In this document: piece by piece, positions 30,152-38,990 of the stretch | Layout of the letters: each line of letters starts with the position of its first letter | How positions within the stretch are numbered: the first letter of the stretch is position 1 | Assembly: GCF_029761935.1 (NCBI RefSeq) | Contig: NZ_CP121699.1 | Location: 124,001 to 188,000, forward strand | From: Microbacterium testaceum | Lineage (GTDB): Bacteria > Actinomycetota > Actinomycetes > Actinomycetales > Microbacteriaceae | Direction: 5' to 3' | DNA: 64,000 nt | Program-made: the position numbers and the translations under genes | Notes under the pieces: generated by a model | What the model was told of the DNA's origin: nothing | Database searches by the model: none | What the model saw: the letters and a program-made list of their open reading frames with translations, nothing else

Positions 30152-33097
30152 GTGACCACGACCTCGGCGCCGAATCAGGCCACGCCTCCTAACCGCTCTC
30201 GACGGATCATCTCGATCACTCTGGCGGTGATCGCAGCGCTCGTCGTGGCGTTCTTCGTCTTCGCGAACCTGTACTCCGACTGGCTGTGGTTCTCGCAGCT
30301 GGGCTTCACCACCGTGCTGACCACCCAGTGGATCGGCCGCAGCGTGATGTTCCTCGTCGGTTTCGTCGCGATGGCGCTGCCCGTGTGGGGCGTCATCCAG
30401 CTCGCCTACCGGCTGCGGCCGGTGTACGCGCGTCTGAGCTCGCAGCTCGACCGCTACCAGGAGGTCGTCGAGCCGCTCCGTCGCCTGGCGATGTGGGGCA
30501 TCCCGATCTTCTTCGGCTTCTTCGCGGGCTTCGCCGCTTCCGCCCAGTGGGAGACCACGTGGCTGTGGTTCAACGGCGTCTCCACCTCCACCACCGACCC
30601 CCAGTTCGGTCTCGACACCGGTTTCTACCTGTTCGGGATGCCGTTCTACGCCGCCGCCCTCGGCTTTGCGTCCGCGGTGGTGCTGGTGTGCCTCCTGCTC
30701 ACGGGCGTGGTCTCGTACCTGTACGGCTCGGTGCGCGTCGGCCAGCGCGAGCTGCGCATCTCGAAGGCCGCGCGCATTCAGCTCGCGATCCTCGCCGGCC
30801 TCTACCTGCTGCTGCAGGGTGCGAGCCTTTGGCTCGACCGTTTCCGCACGCTCGTCGAGCCGTCGGAGCGCATCACCGGCCCCGGCTACGTCGGCACGAA
30901 CGCCGTCATCCCCGGACAGACGATCCTCGCGATCGCGGCCGTCATCGTGGCCCTCGCGTTCTTCGTCACGGCGTTCCTCGGTCGCTGGCGCTACCCGCTG
31001 ATCGGTACCGCGCTGCTGGTCGTCTCGGCGATCGTCGTCGGCGCCGCCATCCCGTGGGCGGTGACCACGTTCCAGGTGCGTCCGAACGAGCTCGCTCTCG
31101 AGAGCCAGTACTACCAGCGCAACCTCGACGGGACGAAGGCCGCGTACGGCCTCGACAACATCGAGAAAGAGAACTTCCAGGCCACCACGACGGCCCAGGC
31201 GGGTCAGCTGCGCAACGACGCCGAGTCCACCGCGCAGCTGCGCATCATGGACCCCGCGATCATCGGCCCGACCGTCCGTCAGCTCGAGCAGTACCGCGCG
31301 TACTACCAGTTCAACACCCCGCTCGACGTCGACCGCTACACGATCAACGGCCAGACGCAGGACACCGTGGTGTCGCTGCGCGAGCTGAACATCGGTCAGC
31401 TCGGCGACGCGGCCTCGTGGCAGAACACGACCCTCGTCTACACGCACGGCTACGGCATGGTCGCGGCCGCCGGTAACGAGCGCACCGCCGACGGCGACCC
31501 GGTCTTCCTCGAGCAGGCCATCCCCGGCACCGGCTTCCTGACCGACCTCAACTACGAGCCGCGGGTCTACTTCGGCGAGCAGTCGCCCCCGTACTCGATC
31601 GTCGGCGGACCCGAGGGCGGCGAGAACATCGAGCTCGACTACCCGCTCGGCGCCGACGGCGGCAACGAGACGCGCACGACCTTCGCGGGTAACGGCGGCC
31701 CCAGCGTCGGCAACGTTTTCAACCGCCTCATCTACGCGCTGAAGTTCCAGTCGGAGCAGATCCTCTTCTCGGACTACGTCAACTCCGACTCGCAGATCCT
31801 CTACGACCGCAACCCCAAGCAGCGCGTGCAGAAGCTCGCGCCGTACCTGACGCTCGACAGCGATCCTTACCCCACGGTCGTCGACGGACGCATCAAGTGG
31901 GTCATCGACGGCTACACCACGAGCGCGAACTACCCGTACTCGTCGGGCGTGTCGCTCTCGCGGGCGATCGCCGACTCGAACAACCCGGCCCCGACCTACG
32001 CGCTGGATGACATCAACTACATCCGCAACTCAGTCAAGGCCACGGTCGACGCCTACGACGGCTCGGTGAGCCTGTACGCGTGGGACGACCAGGACCCGCT
32101 GCTCAAGGCGTGGCAGAACATCTACCCCGCGACCATCAAGCCGTGGACCGACATGTCCTCCGACCTCATGAGCCACGTGCGCTACCCGACCGACCTGATG
32201 AAGGTGCAGCGCTCGATGCTCGGCGTCTACCACGTCGACGACGCGCGTTCGTTCTTCCAGCAGGACAACCGCTGGACGACCCCGAACGACCCGCAGGACC
32301 CGGCGACCTTCCAGCCGCCGTACTACCTGACGATGAAGATGCCGAACCAGGACGACCCGTCGTACTCGATGTTCACGAGCTTCATCCCGGCGTCTCAGGG
32401 CGGGCAGGCGAGAAACGTGCTCACGGGCTATCTCGCCGTCGACTCCAACGCGGGTAATCAGCAGGGGACGAAACGCGACGACTACGGCAAGCTCCGAATG
32501 CTCGTGATCGATTCGTCGACCACGGTGCCCGGACCCGGCCAGGTGCAGAACACGTTCGACTCCGATACGAACGTCTCGTCGCAGATCAACATTCTGAAAC
32601 AGGGGCAGTCGCAGGTGCTCAACGGCAACCTGCTGACCCTCCCTGTCGGTGGCGGTCTGTTGTATGTGCAGCCGGTGTTCGTGCAGTCGTCGGGTGATAC
32701 GAAGCTCCCGCAGCTGAGACGCGTGCTGGTCGCCTTCGGCAACAAGATCGCGTTCGAGAACACGCTCAGCGAGGCGCTCGATACGTTGTTCGGCGGTGAT
32801 TCCGGCGCGAATACGGGCGACGAGACCGTCACCCCGACCGACCAGAACAGCGGTTCGGGCGGATCGTCGGGCACCCCGGCTCCGACGGGCGACTACGCGG
32901 CCGCCCTGCAAGAGGCGCGCGACGCGCTCACGGCACGTCAGGCGGCGCTCACGAGCGGCGACCTCGCGGGCTTCGCGACGCAGGATGCCCGCCTCACCGC
33001 GGCCGTCCAGCGCCTGCTCGACCTCGAGTCGCAGGGCCAGGGCGGCACGGCCAGCACCACGCCGACCCCGGCTCCCTCGGCCACGCCCGCGGGCTGA
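30152..33097 (+). CDS. UPF0182 family large membrane protein
   Basis: The 981-residue protein has about seven N-terminal transmembrane helices (residues of about 20-320; FVFANLYSDWLWFSQLGFTT, WGIPIFFGFFAGFAASAQW and others). A large extracellular domain follows with the conserved YYQRNLDGTKAAYGLD, FGEQSPPYSIVG, IKWVIDGYTTSANYPYS and PYYLTMKMPNQDDPSYSMF stretches typical of UPF0182 (COG1615). The C-terminus is Thr/Pro/Ser-rich with a TPAPTGDYAAALQEARDALTARQAAL helix before it. The biochemical role is unknown. Length and order match the family. Confidence 0.93.
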   Translation: MTTTSAPNQATPPNRSRRIISITLAVIAALVVAFFVFANLYSDWLWFSQLGFTTVLTTQWIGRSVMFLVGFVAMALPVWGVIQLAYRLRPVYARLSSQLDRYQEVVEPLRRLAMWGIPIFFGFFAGFAASAQWETTWLWFNGVSTSTTDPQFGLDTGFYLFGMPFYAAALGFASAVVLVCLLLTGVVSYLYGSVRVGQRELRISKAARIQLAILAGLYLLLQGASLWLDRFRTLVEPSERITGPGYVGTNAVIPGQTILAIAAVIVALAFFVTAFLGRWRYPLIGTALLVVSAIVVGAAIPWAVTTFQVRPNELALESQYYQRNLDGTKAAYGLDNIEKENFQATTTAQAGQLRNDAESTAQLRIMDPAIIGPTVRQLEQYRAYYQFNTPLDVDRYTINGQTQDTVVSLRELNIGQLGDAASWQNTTLVYTHGYGMVAAAGNERTADGDPVFLEQAIPGTGFLTDLNYEPRVYFGEQSPPYSIVGGPEGGENIELDYPLGADGGNETRTTFAGNGGPSVGNVFNRLIYALKFQSEQILFSDYVNSDSQILYDRNPKQRVQKLAPYLTLDSDPYPTVVDGRIKWVIDGYTTSANYPYSSGVSLSRAIADSNNPAPTYALDDINYIRNSVKATVDAYDGSVSLYAWDDQDPLLKAWQNIYPATIKPWTDMSSDLMSHVRYPTDLMKVQRSMLGVYHVDDARSFFQQDNRWTTPNDPQDPATFQPPYYLTMKMPNQDDPSYSMFTSFIPASQGGQARNVLTGYLAVDSNAGNQQGTKRDDYGKLRMLVIDSSTTVPGPGQVQNTFDSDTNVSSQINILKQGQSQVLNGNLLTLPVGGGLLYVQPVFVQSSGDTKLPQLRRVLVAFGNKIAFENTLSEALDTLFGGDSGANTGDETVTPTDQNSGSGGSSGTPAPTGDYAAALQEARDALTARQAALTSGDLAGFATQDARLTAAVQRLLDLESQGQGGTASTTPTPAPSATPAG

Positions 33098-33107
33098 TCG
33101 ATCCCTC

Positions 33108-33144
33108 GACGCCGGCGTTCCGCTTCCCGCGGGGCGCCGGCGTC
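33108..33144 (+). terminator. terminator of the UPF0182 gene
   Basis: Perfect 10-base arms, gacgccggcg (33108-33117) and cgccggcgtc (33135-33144), lie 10 bases after the stop and are followed by gtcgttccc. This terminator is separate from the larger palindrome at 33224-33292. Confidence 0.7.
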
Positions 33145-33223
33145 GTCGTTCCCGCCGCCCCACCGCCGTCCACGACGCGCTCACGCCCCGCGTCCACCGC
33201 GCGCTCGCGCACCCCTCAGACGC

Positions 33224-33292
33224 GCGAGACTGCATCTCGCTGACAAACCTGCGTCAGGCTGACGCCCTCTCGTCAGCGAGTTGCAGTCTCGC
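33224..33292. repeat. nested palindrome with alternating CTGAC/GTCAG words
   Basis: Left arm 33224-33244 (gcgagactgca, one base, ctcgctgac) and right arm 33272-33292 are complementary at 20 of 21 positions. Inside lies a second perfect pair, gcgtca (33251-33256) and tgacgc (33260-33265). The words CTGAC and GTCAG alternate four times across the element. It sits in the convergent gap between UPF0182 and the lycopene elongase gene. Confidence 0.8.
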
Positions 33293-33308
33293 CGGCCCGG
33301 GCGCCCCC

Positions 33309-33390
33309 GCGCTCACGCGCCACAGCGCCCCACACCGCAACGCCCGCCCCACACCGCAGCGCCCGCCCCGCGCCGCACGCGCTCACGCGC
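33309..33390. repeat. short GC-rich tandem repeat flanked by a 12-bp direct repeat
   Basis: Two 19-base units (33332-33350 and 33351-33369, starting acaccgca) differ at one position. They are bracketed by the 12-mer gcgctcacgcgc at 33309-33320 and 33379-33390. The second copy of the 12-mer includes the last bases and stop of the lycopene elongase gene, which begins at 33383 on this strand. Confidence 0.6.
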
Positions 33391-34276
33391 TGAGGAACCA
33401 CCACCAGATCAGCAACATCGTGGTGCCGAAGCCGGCGATCTGGTTCAGCCACAAGAAGCGGTTCCAGCCCGCGGTGGCGCGGTCGCTCTCGGCATCGGTG
33501 ACGTTCCGGTACGGCCAGCACACGACGAGGTACGGCACCACGAGCACGGCGGCCAGGGGTCCGGGCCAGGCGGTGAACAGCATGGCCACCCCCGCGAGGG
33601 CGTAGGCGACGAGGGCGAAGCGCACGGTCCATCGGGCTCCGCGGGCGGTGGCGATCGACGAGATGTCGGCGGCGCGGTCGGCTTCGACGTCCTGCACGGC
33701 ACCGAAGGCGTGCGAGGCGATGCCCCAGAGCGCGAACGCGATCAGCACGAACACGAGTTGCGGCGTCCACACGGCGCCCGCGAGCACGAGCCCGTACACG
33801 GCGGGCGAGAAGAAGTGGATGCTGCTCGTCATCGAGTCGGCGAACGGCCGCTCCTTGAGCCGCAGCGGCGGCGCGGAGTAGAACACGACGAAGAACAGGC
33901 TGAGCGCGAGCACGAGCCACGACAGCGGCGACCCGATGATCACGAGGTACACGACGAACGGCAGGCACGACAGCGCCGAGGCCCACAGAGTGATGGGGTG
34001 CATGCGCTTTGCGAGCACGGCGCCGTGCGTGCCGCCCTTGCGGGGGTTGCGCAGGTCGGACTCGTAGTCGAACACGTCGTTCACGCCGTACATCGCGAGG
34101 TTGTAGGGAACGAGGAAGAACAGGATGCCGATGATCAGCGGCACATCGATCGTCCGCGTGGTCAGCAGGTAGGCGGCAGCGAAGGGGAAGGCGGTGTTGA
34201 TCCAACTGACCGGTCGCGACGACACGAAGAGCTCCCGCAGCACGCGGCCGGGGGTGAGGGCGGCGGGGGCGGTCAT
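33383..34276 (-). CDS. crtEb: lycopene elongase / UbiA-type prenyltransferase
   Basis: From the ATG at 34276 the product has 297 residues with about eight or nine membrane helices. It has the two UbiA Asp motifs: YGVNDVFDYESD (NDxxDxxxD, about 60-71) and AVQDVEADRAADI (DxxxD, about 190-202). Within this carotenoid operon it should add two prenyl units to lycopene to give the acyclic C50 carotenoid flavuxanthin, as CrtEb does in Corynebacterium glutamicum. The start overlaps the crtYf stop (ATGA, 34273-34276). It is the last gene of the operon. Confidence 0.88.
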   Translation of the reverse strand: MTAPAALTPGRVLRELFVSSRPVSWINTAFPFAAAYLLTTRTIDVPLIIGILFFLVPYNLAMYGVNDVFDYESDLRNPRKGGTHGAVLAKRMHPITLWASALSCLPFVVYLVIIGSPLSWLVLALSLFFVVFYSAPPLRLKERPFADSMTSSIHFFSPAVYGLVLAGAVWTPQLVFVLIAFALWGIASHAFGAVQDVEADRAADISSIATARGARWTVRFALVAYALAGVAMLFTAWPGPLAAVLVVPYLVVCWPYRNVTDAESDRATAGWNRFLWLNQIAGFGTTMLLIWWWFLSA

Positions 34277-34587
34277 GCGGTGTCCTTCGAGGGCAGGGGA
34301 GCGAAGAGGGTGAACAGCGCCGGCACGAGGAACGCCGCGCACAGGGGGTAGGCGAAGTCTTCGATGGGGGCGAGCCCGAGTTTCAGGCCGCTGAGGTGCT
34401 CTTGAGGATACGAGAACAGGTCGACGGCGATCATGAGGTTGTCGAACACGAGCGTCAGGCCGACCAACACGAGTGCGGTGAGAGCAGAGGATGCCATCCG
34501 CTGACGGAACCGCGGCCTCCGGAGCGTCGCGAGGGTGACGAGGAGGGTGACGACGACGAACGGCAGCACGATGAGCGGGTAGGTCAC
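34273..34587 (-). CDS. crtYf: C50 carotenoid epsilon-cyclase subunit CrtYf-like
   Basis: The 104-residue membrane protein starts at GTG 34587 and has three hydrophobic helices. It carries the lycopene-cyclase-domain signature LGLAPIEDFAYPLCAAFLVP near the end. In C. glutamicum the heterodimer CrtYe/CrtYf cyclises flavuxanthin to decaprenoxanthin. The start overlaps the crtYe stop and the end overlaps the crtEb start, so it is translationally coupled on both sides. Whether the ring made is epsilon, beta or gamma type cannot be told from sequence alone. Confidence 0.82.
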   Translation of the reverse strand: MTYPLIVLPFVVVTLLVTLATLRRPRFRQRMASSALTALVLVGLTLVFDNLMIAVDLFSYPQEHLSGLKLGLAPIEDFAYPLCAAFLVPALFTLFAPLPSKDTA

Positions 34588-34940
34588 GCGGACCGCCTCT
34601 CGACCGCCGGGGCGTCGGTGCGGCGAGCCCGGGCGGCGGCGCGCCGCTCGAACACGGCGAACATCACGACGGCGAGGTAGCTCAGGAACAGCAGGAAGAA
34701 GAGCTCTTCGAGCGGCAGGTGCGGGGCGAGCATCACGCCCACGAACAGCGGGCTCTCGCCCTTCACGAACACGCCCGTGGCGATACCGACGAGGTCCCAC
34801 GCGAGGAAGAACACCGTCCCGCCCAGAACCGCCATCGTGGTGCGGAGAGGAGCGACCCGCAGCGCGAGCGAGTACTTCCCGTCGATCAGCATCATGCCGA
34901 TCAGCGAGAAGAGGATCGCGCCCAGGTAGATCCCCGGCAC
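34584..34940 (-). CDS. crtYe: C50 carotenoid epsilon-cyclase subunit CrtYe-like
   Basis: The 118-residue membrane protein has three helices and the motif APHLPLEELFFLLFLSYL (about 72-89), the PxEE-type signature of the heterodimeric lycopene/C50 carotenoid cyclases. It ends in a basic tail. It starts at GTG 34940, one base after the crtI stop (TGAgGTG), and overlaps crtYf by four bases. It is expected to form the heterodimeric cyclase with CrtYf. Confidence 0.83.
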   Translation of the reverse strand: MPGIYLGAILFSLIGMMLIDGKYSLALRVAPLRTTMAVLGGTVFFLAWDLVGIATGVFVKGESPLFVGVMLAPHLPLEELFFLLFLSYLAVVMFAVFERRAAARARRTDAPAVERRSA

Positions 34941-34941
34941 C

Positions 34942-36498
34942 TCAGACCGCCGCGCGCGCGGGTTCCGCCAGGGGCCCGGCGGTGGTGTCGCCCGTCAGGC
35001 GCTTGACCACGAGCTCGGCCGAGATGAGGCACATGGGCAGGCCGATACCCGGCAGCACCGAGGTGCCGGCGTAGTAGAGGTTGTCGACCTTGCGCGAGCG
35101 GTTCTTGGGGCGGAAGATCGCGCTCTGATTGAGCGTGTGCGCAAGTCCCAGTGAGTTGCCGTGCCAGGCGTGCAGGTCTTCTTTGAAGTCCTCGGGCGCG
35201 ATGGTCTTGCGCACGACGATCCGCTCGGCCAGATCCGGGATGCCGGTCCACTCGCCGATCTGCGCGATGACGCGATCCGCGGCCTTCTCGATCCGCTCGT
35301 CGCCGGCGCCCGAGACGCCTCCGCGGCCGCTGTCGGGGTCGGCGGGCACGGGGACGAGGACGAACAGGTTCTCGTGTCCCTCGGGCGCGACGGAGTCGTC
35401 TGAGGCGCTGGGGCGGCAGATGTAGATCGACGCGGGGTCGGGGATCTTCTTGTTCTCGCCGAAGATCGCGTCGAAGTTGGTGTGCCAGTCGTCGGTGAAC
35501 AGCAGCGTGTGGTGGGTGAGCTGCGGCAGCTCGCCCTTCACACCGAGCAGAAGCAGCAGGGCACCGGGGCTGGGCACCTTGTCCTTCCACCACTTCTCGG
35601 GGTACTGGCGATCCTTCTCTTCGAGCAGCTCGTTCTCGGTGTGGTGCAGGTCGGCGCCCGAGACCACGGCATCCGCTGCGAAGATTCGGCCGTCGGCGAG
35701 TCGCACGCCGCGCGCGGTGCCCGACTCGGTGATGATCGCCTCGACGGGTGCCGAGGTCTCGATCGTGACGCCGCGCTCGCGCGCGAGCTTCTCGATCGCG
35801 GTGATGATCTCGGTCATTCCGCCCTTGGGGTAGAGCACGCCGTCGCCCAGGTCGAGGTGGCTCATCAGGTGGTACAGGCTGGGCACCTCGAAAGGCGATC
35901 CGCCGAGGAACACCGCGGGGTAGGCGAGGATCTGCTGCAGGCGGGTGTTTTTGAAGTCGGTGGTGACGCGCTTCCACAGCGTGCGGGTGAGCAGGGGGAT
36001 GAGCGTGGGCAGGCGCTTCACGAGCGCGGGGTCGCGCAGGCCCTTGGTCGACGAGTACGGGTCGTAGAGGAACTTCGACGTCGACAGCTCGTAGGCGTCT
36101 TTCGCGGAGTCGAGGTAGGCGTCGATGTTGTCGCCCGAGCCGGGCTCGTGCTTCTCGAACAGCGCGCGAACGGCCTCGCGACCCGACACGATGTCGATCG
36201 GCTCGCCCTTTCCGGGAGGGCCGTAGACGCGGTACGCGGGGTCGAGACGCACGAGGTCGAGCTGTTCGGCGGCGCTCGTGCCGAGCAGGCGGAAGAAGTG
36301 ATCGAACACCTCGGGCATGAGGTACCAGCTGGGGCCGGTGTCGAAGCGGAAGCCGTCTTTCTCCCACGATCCCGCGCGCCCACCGAGGGCGTCACGCGCT
36401 TCGAAGAGGTGGACGTCGTGTCCGCGGTCGGCCAGCAGGGCTGCGGTACCAAGGCCGGCGATCCCGCCTCCGACGACGACGATGCGCTGGGCGCTCAT
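34942..36498 (-). CDS. crtI: phytoene desaturase
   Basis: The 518-residue flavoprotein begins with the dinucleotide-binding motif RIVVVGGGIAGLGTAALLADRG and EARDALGGRAGSW. It ends with the carotenoid-desaturase signature NLYYAGTSVLPGIGLPMCLISAELV. It converts phytoene to lycopene using FAD; CrtI enzymes perform all four desaturations. The ATG at 36498 overlaps the crtB stop (ATGA, 36495-36498). Length is normal for the family, and no disruption is seen. Confidence 0.93.
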   Translation of the reverse strand: MSAQRIVVVGGGIAGLGTAALLADRGHDVHLFEARDALGGRAGSWEKDGFRFDTGPSWYLMPEVFDHFFRLLGTSAAEQLDLVRLDPAYRVYGPPGKGEPIDIVSGREAVRALFEKHEPGSGDNIDAYLDSAKDAYELSTSKFLYDPYSSTKGLRDPALVKRLPTLIPLLTRTLWKRVTTDFKNTRLQQILAYPAVFLGGSPFEVPSLYHLMSHLDLGDGVLYPKGGMTEIITAIEKLARERGVTIETSAPVEAIITESGTARGVRLADGRIFAADAVVSGADLHHTENELLEEKDRQYPEKWWKDKVPSPGALLLLLGVKGELPQLTHHTLLFTDDWHTNFDAIFGENKKIPDPASIYICRPSASDDSVAPEGHENLFVLVPVPADPDSGRGGVSGAGDERIEKAADRVIAQIGEWTGIPDLAERIVVRKTIAPEDFKEDLHAWHGNSLGLAHTLNQSAIFRPKNRSRKVDNLYYAGTSVLPGIGLPMCLISAELVVKRLTGDTTAGPLAEPARAAV

Positions 36499-37364
36499 GA
36501 GCGTGAACCTTTCGGGGGGCGGCCCAGAAGGGCGCGGGCGGCGAGGGTGGCTTTGACACCGTCGGGAACGCGGACGCGCGGGGCGCCGGCGGGGGAGGAG
36601 CGGAGGCGGCGAGAGAGTTCCGCGAACAGGTCGTGCGCCGTGGTGACGGCGGCGCGGCAGTCGGGCGGCAGGTGGGGGATGACGGATGCCGCGGCGGCGA
36701 GGTCGGCGTCGATGCGGTCGAGAACGGCCACTCGGCGTTCGTCGTCGGCCGCGCCGTCGAGGTAGTCGCGGCCGAGGCGGTCGGCGTCGTCGGCGAGGTC
36801 GCGCAGGAAGTTCACGTCTTGGAACGCCGCGCCCAGGCGCCGTGCGCCGTCGACGAGGTCGGCGGCGGGTCGGGCGGGCGCCGACATCCCGGCGTTGAGG
36901 AACACCTGCAGGCACATGAGCCCGACGACCTCGGCCGAGCCGTAGACATAGGCGTCGTGCGAGAGGTCGTCGTGCTCGGCGGTGTCGAGGTCGGTGCGCA
37001 TCGACGCGAAGAACGGGGCGATGAGTTCTTCGGTGATGCCGCACTCGCGCGCCGTCCGGGCGAAGGCGTGGACGACGAGGTTGGCGCTGAAGCCGGTGGC
37101 GATGGCATCCCGAACCTCGTTCTCGAGGCCGTCGAGCACCGCGCGTTCCCGCTCGGGACTGAGCCCCGCGTCGTGGGCGGGTCCGTCGACGATCTCGTCG
37201 GCCACCCGCACGAGGGCGTAGATATTGCGCACGTGCGGGCGCGGGCGGGGCCCGAGCAGGCGCGCGGCGATACCGAACGAAGTGGAGTAGCGGTTGATCA
37301 CCGCGGCGGCGGCGTCATCCGCGGTCTGGGAGTACAGCTCGAGGCCCGTGGGCGCATGACTCAC
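36495..37364 (-). CDS. crtB: phytoene synthase
   Basis: From the GTG at 37364 the product has 289 residues. It is an all-helical squalene/phytoene synthase with the substrate-binding Asp motifs ALVRVADEIVD (DEIVD, about 50-60) and NFLRDLADDADRLGRDYL (DxxxD, about 195-212). It condenses two geranylgeranyl diphosphates to phytoene. The start overlaps the idsA stop (GTGA, 37361-37364). A 74-residue N-terminal extension into idsA is possible in frame but has no family support. Confidence 0.92.
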   Translation of the reverse strand: MSHAPTGLELYSQTADDAAAAVINRYSTSFGIAARLLGPRPRPHVRNIYALVRVADEIVDGPAHDAGLSPERERAVLDGLENEVRDAIATGFSANLVVHAFARTARECGITEELIAPFFASMRTDLDTAEHDDLSHDAYVYGSAEVVGLMCLQVFLNAGMSAPARPAADLVDGARRLGAAFQDVNFLRDLADDADRLGRDYLDGAADDERRVAVLDRIDADLAAAASVIPHLPPDCRAAVTTAHDLFAELSRRLRSSPAGAPRVRVPDGVKATLAARALLGRPPKGSRS

Positions 37365-38428
37365 GGAATGCGCTCCTGCACGGCTTTCACGAGGTCGCGC
37401 AGCATCTCCTGGCACGCGGCCGGCACCGTCGAGGAGTCGACGATGATGAGGGCCTCTTCGAGCGTGTCGAGGATGAGGCATTCGAGTTCGGCGCGGGCGC
37501 CCGACTCGGAGAGGGCCTCTTGGGCGGCGCGCACGGCGATCGGACCGGTGTGGGCCTGGGCGAGCGCTTCGCTGACCTCGGGCCACTTCGGTGTCTTGCG
37601 GGCGAGCGAGATGAGGTGCGTCTTCTTCGCCTCGCGCAGGTCGCAGCCCTCTTCTTTGCCCGACACCGCCGACGAACCGAAGGCGCCGATGAGGTCGTCC
37701 ACCAGCTGGTAGGCGAGTCCGAGGCGCTGTCCGAATCGCTCGAGCGCGTAGATCGAGGGGCTCGGGGCTCCGGCGATGAGGGCTCCGGCCTGCAGCGGTG
37801 CCGAGAACGAGTAGGCGGCGGTCTTGTCGCGCGTGGTGCGCAGCACCGCCTCGGAGTCGATCTCGCCCGACGAGACGGCGTGCTCGACGTCCGAGAGCTC
37901 GCCCATCGCCGAGATGAGCACGGCGTCGTCGAGCATCTCGAGCAGCGGCTGGCGCATGCGGTCGGGGAGCTGCGCGAGGGCGATCATGCGTCCGGCCTCG
38001 TGCAGCAGCAGGTCACCGGCGAGGATCGCGGCAGCGTCTCCGAGCAGGGCCGAGCCGTCGGCATCCGCCCCCTTCAGGAGCCCCCGCTGGCGGAACTCTC
38101 CGCCGATGTTGGGCACGCCGCGGCGTTCGGTGTCGTGGTCGATCACGTCGTCGTGGATGACGAACGCCGTGTGCAGCAGTTCGAAGGCCGCGGCGACCTG
38201 GTACACGCCGATGCGGTGTTCGTCGTCGCCGTAGAGCGTCTCGAATGCCGAGACGACGAGCAGGGGACGGAAGCGTTTTCCGCCTTCGGTCGCCCGACGG
38301 ATGGCGGATGCCAGGTACCGGGCGCCGTCGCCCAGGGTGGTGGCGCGCCGCTGAAGGCGCGAGAGCGCCCCGTCGATCTCGCGGTCGATGCCCTGACGGG
38401 CGACGGGGGTGGATTCGAGACTGATCAT
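37361..38428 (-). CDS. idsA: geranylgeranyl diphosphate synthase
   Basis: The 355-residue polyprenyl synthetase has KRFRPLLVV (about 51-59), the first Asp-rich motif FVIHDDVIDHDTERRG (about 92-107), and a second motif VDDLIGAFG near residue 245 in place of a full DDxxD, as in actinobacterial IdsA-type enzymes. In this operon it should supply C20 geranylgeranyl diphosphate for phytoene synthesis. It is sometimes named crtE in related clusters. The ATG overlaps the idi stop (ATGA, 38425-38428). Confidence 0.9.
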   Translation of the reverse strand: MISLESTPVARQGIDREIDGALSRLQRRATTLGDGARYLASAIRRATEGGKRFRPLLVVSAFETLYGDDEHRIGVYQVAAAFELLHTAFVIHDDVIDHDTERRGVPNIGGEFRQRGLLKGADADGSALLGDAAAILAGDLLLHEAGRMIALAQLPDRMRQPLLEMLDDAVLISAMGELSDVEHAVSSGEIDSEAVLRTTRDKTAAYSFSAPLQAGALIAGAPSPSIYALERFGQRLGLAYQLVDDLIGAFGSSAVSGKEEGCDLREAKKTHLISLARKTPKWPEVSEALAQAHTGPIAVRAAQEALSESGARAELECLILDTLEEALIIVDSSTVPAACQEMLRDLVKAVQERIP

Positions 38429-38976
38429 GAGGCGCGCCTCACGGTGTGAGGGGTCTGGAAGAGGTGCAGCTGCTGCGCCTGCAGGACGAGCCAGGGGCTG
38501 AACGCCCACGGCGTCGACTCGAGAGATGCGGCGAGCTCGAGCGGGTCGACCCAGCGGTACTCGGCGACCTCGTCGGGGTTGGGCTCGGGGTCGACGTCGG
38601 CGCGGGCGATGTACACGGGGCAGATCTCGTGTTCGACGATGCCGCTGGCGTCGACGGCGCGGTAGCGGAAGTTCGGCAGGGCCAGCTCGAGGTCGCGGAT
38701 GACCAGGCCGACCTCGTGCTCGGCGCGGCGGTGCACCGCCGAGAGCGAGGCTTCGGAGGGACCGGGGTGGCCGCAGAACGAGTTCGTCCAGACGCCGGGC
38801 CACGTCTTTTTGTGCAGGGCGCGACGCGTGACGAGCACTTCGCCCGCCGAGTTGACCACGTGGCACGAGAATGCCAGGTGCAGAGGTGTTTCTGTGTCGT
38901 GCACGGTAGCCTTGGGCGCCGTGCCGATCTCGTTGCCGAAGTCGTCCAGGAGGACGACATATTCGGTCTCGCTCAT
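38425..38976 (-). CDS. idi: isopentenyl-diphosphate delta-isomerase (type I)
   Basis: The 183-residue Nudix-fold isomerase has LHLAFSCHVVNSAGEVLVTR, WTNSFCGHPGPSE (active-site Cys) and a downstream RRAEHEVGL region with the metal-binding Glu. It interconverts IPP and DMAPP. It is the first gene of the carotenoid operon, with ribosome binding site gggagg four bases before the ATG. Its promoter overlaps the palindrome at 38991-39005, shared with the divergent MarR gene. Confidence 0.92.
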   Translation of the reverse strand: MSETEYVVLLDDFGNEIGTAPKATVHDTETPLHLAFSCHVVNSAGEVLVTRRALHKKTWPGVWTNSFCGHPGPSEASLSAVHRRAEHEVGLVIRDLELALPNFRYRAVDASGIVEHEICPVYIARADVDPEPNPDEVAEYRWVDPLELAASLESTPWAFSPWLVLQAQQLHLFQTPHTVRRAS

Positions 38977-38990
38977 CGTGCCTCCCGTTT

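Noticed and set aside
29105..31447. 780-codon minus-strand open frame
   Set aside because: It is antisense to the PDZ/S16 protease and UPF0182 genes and has no motif.
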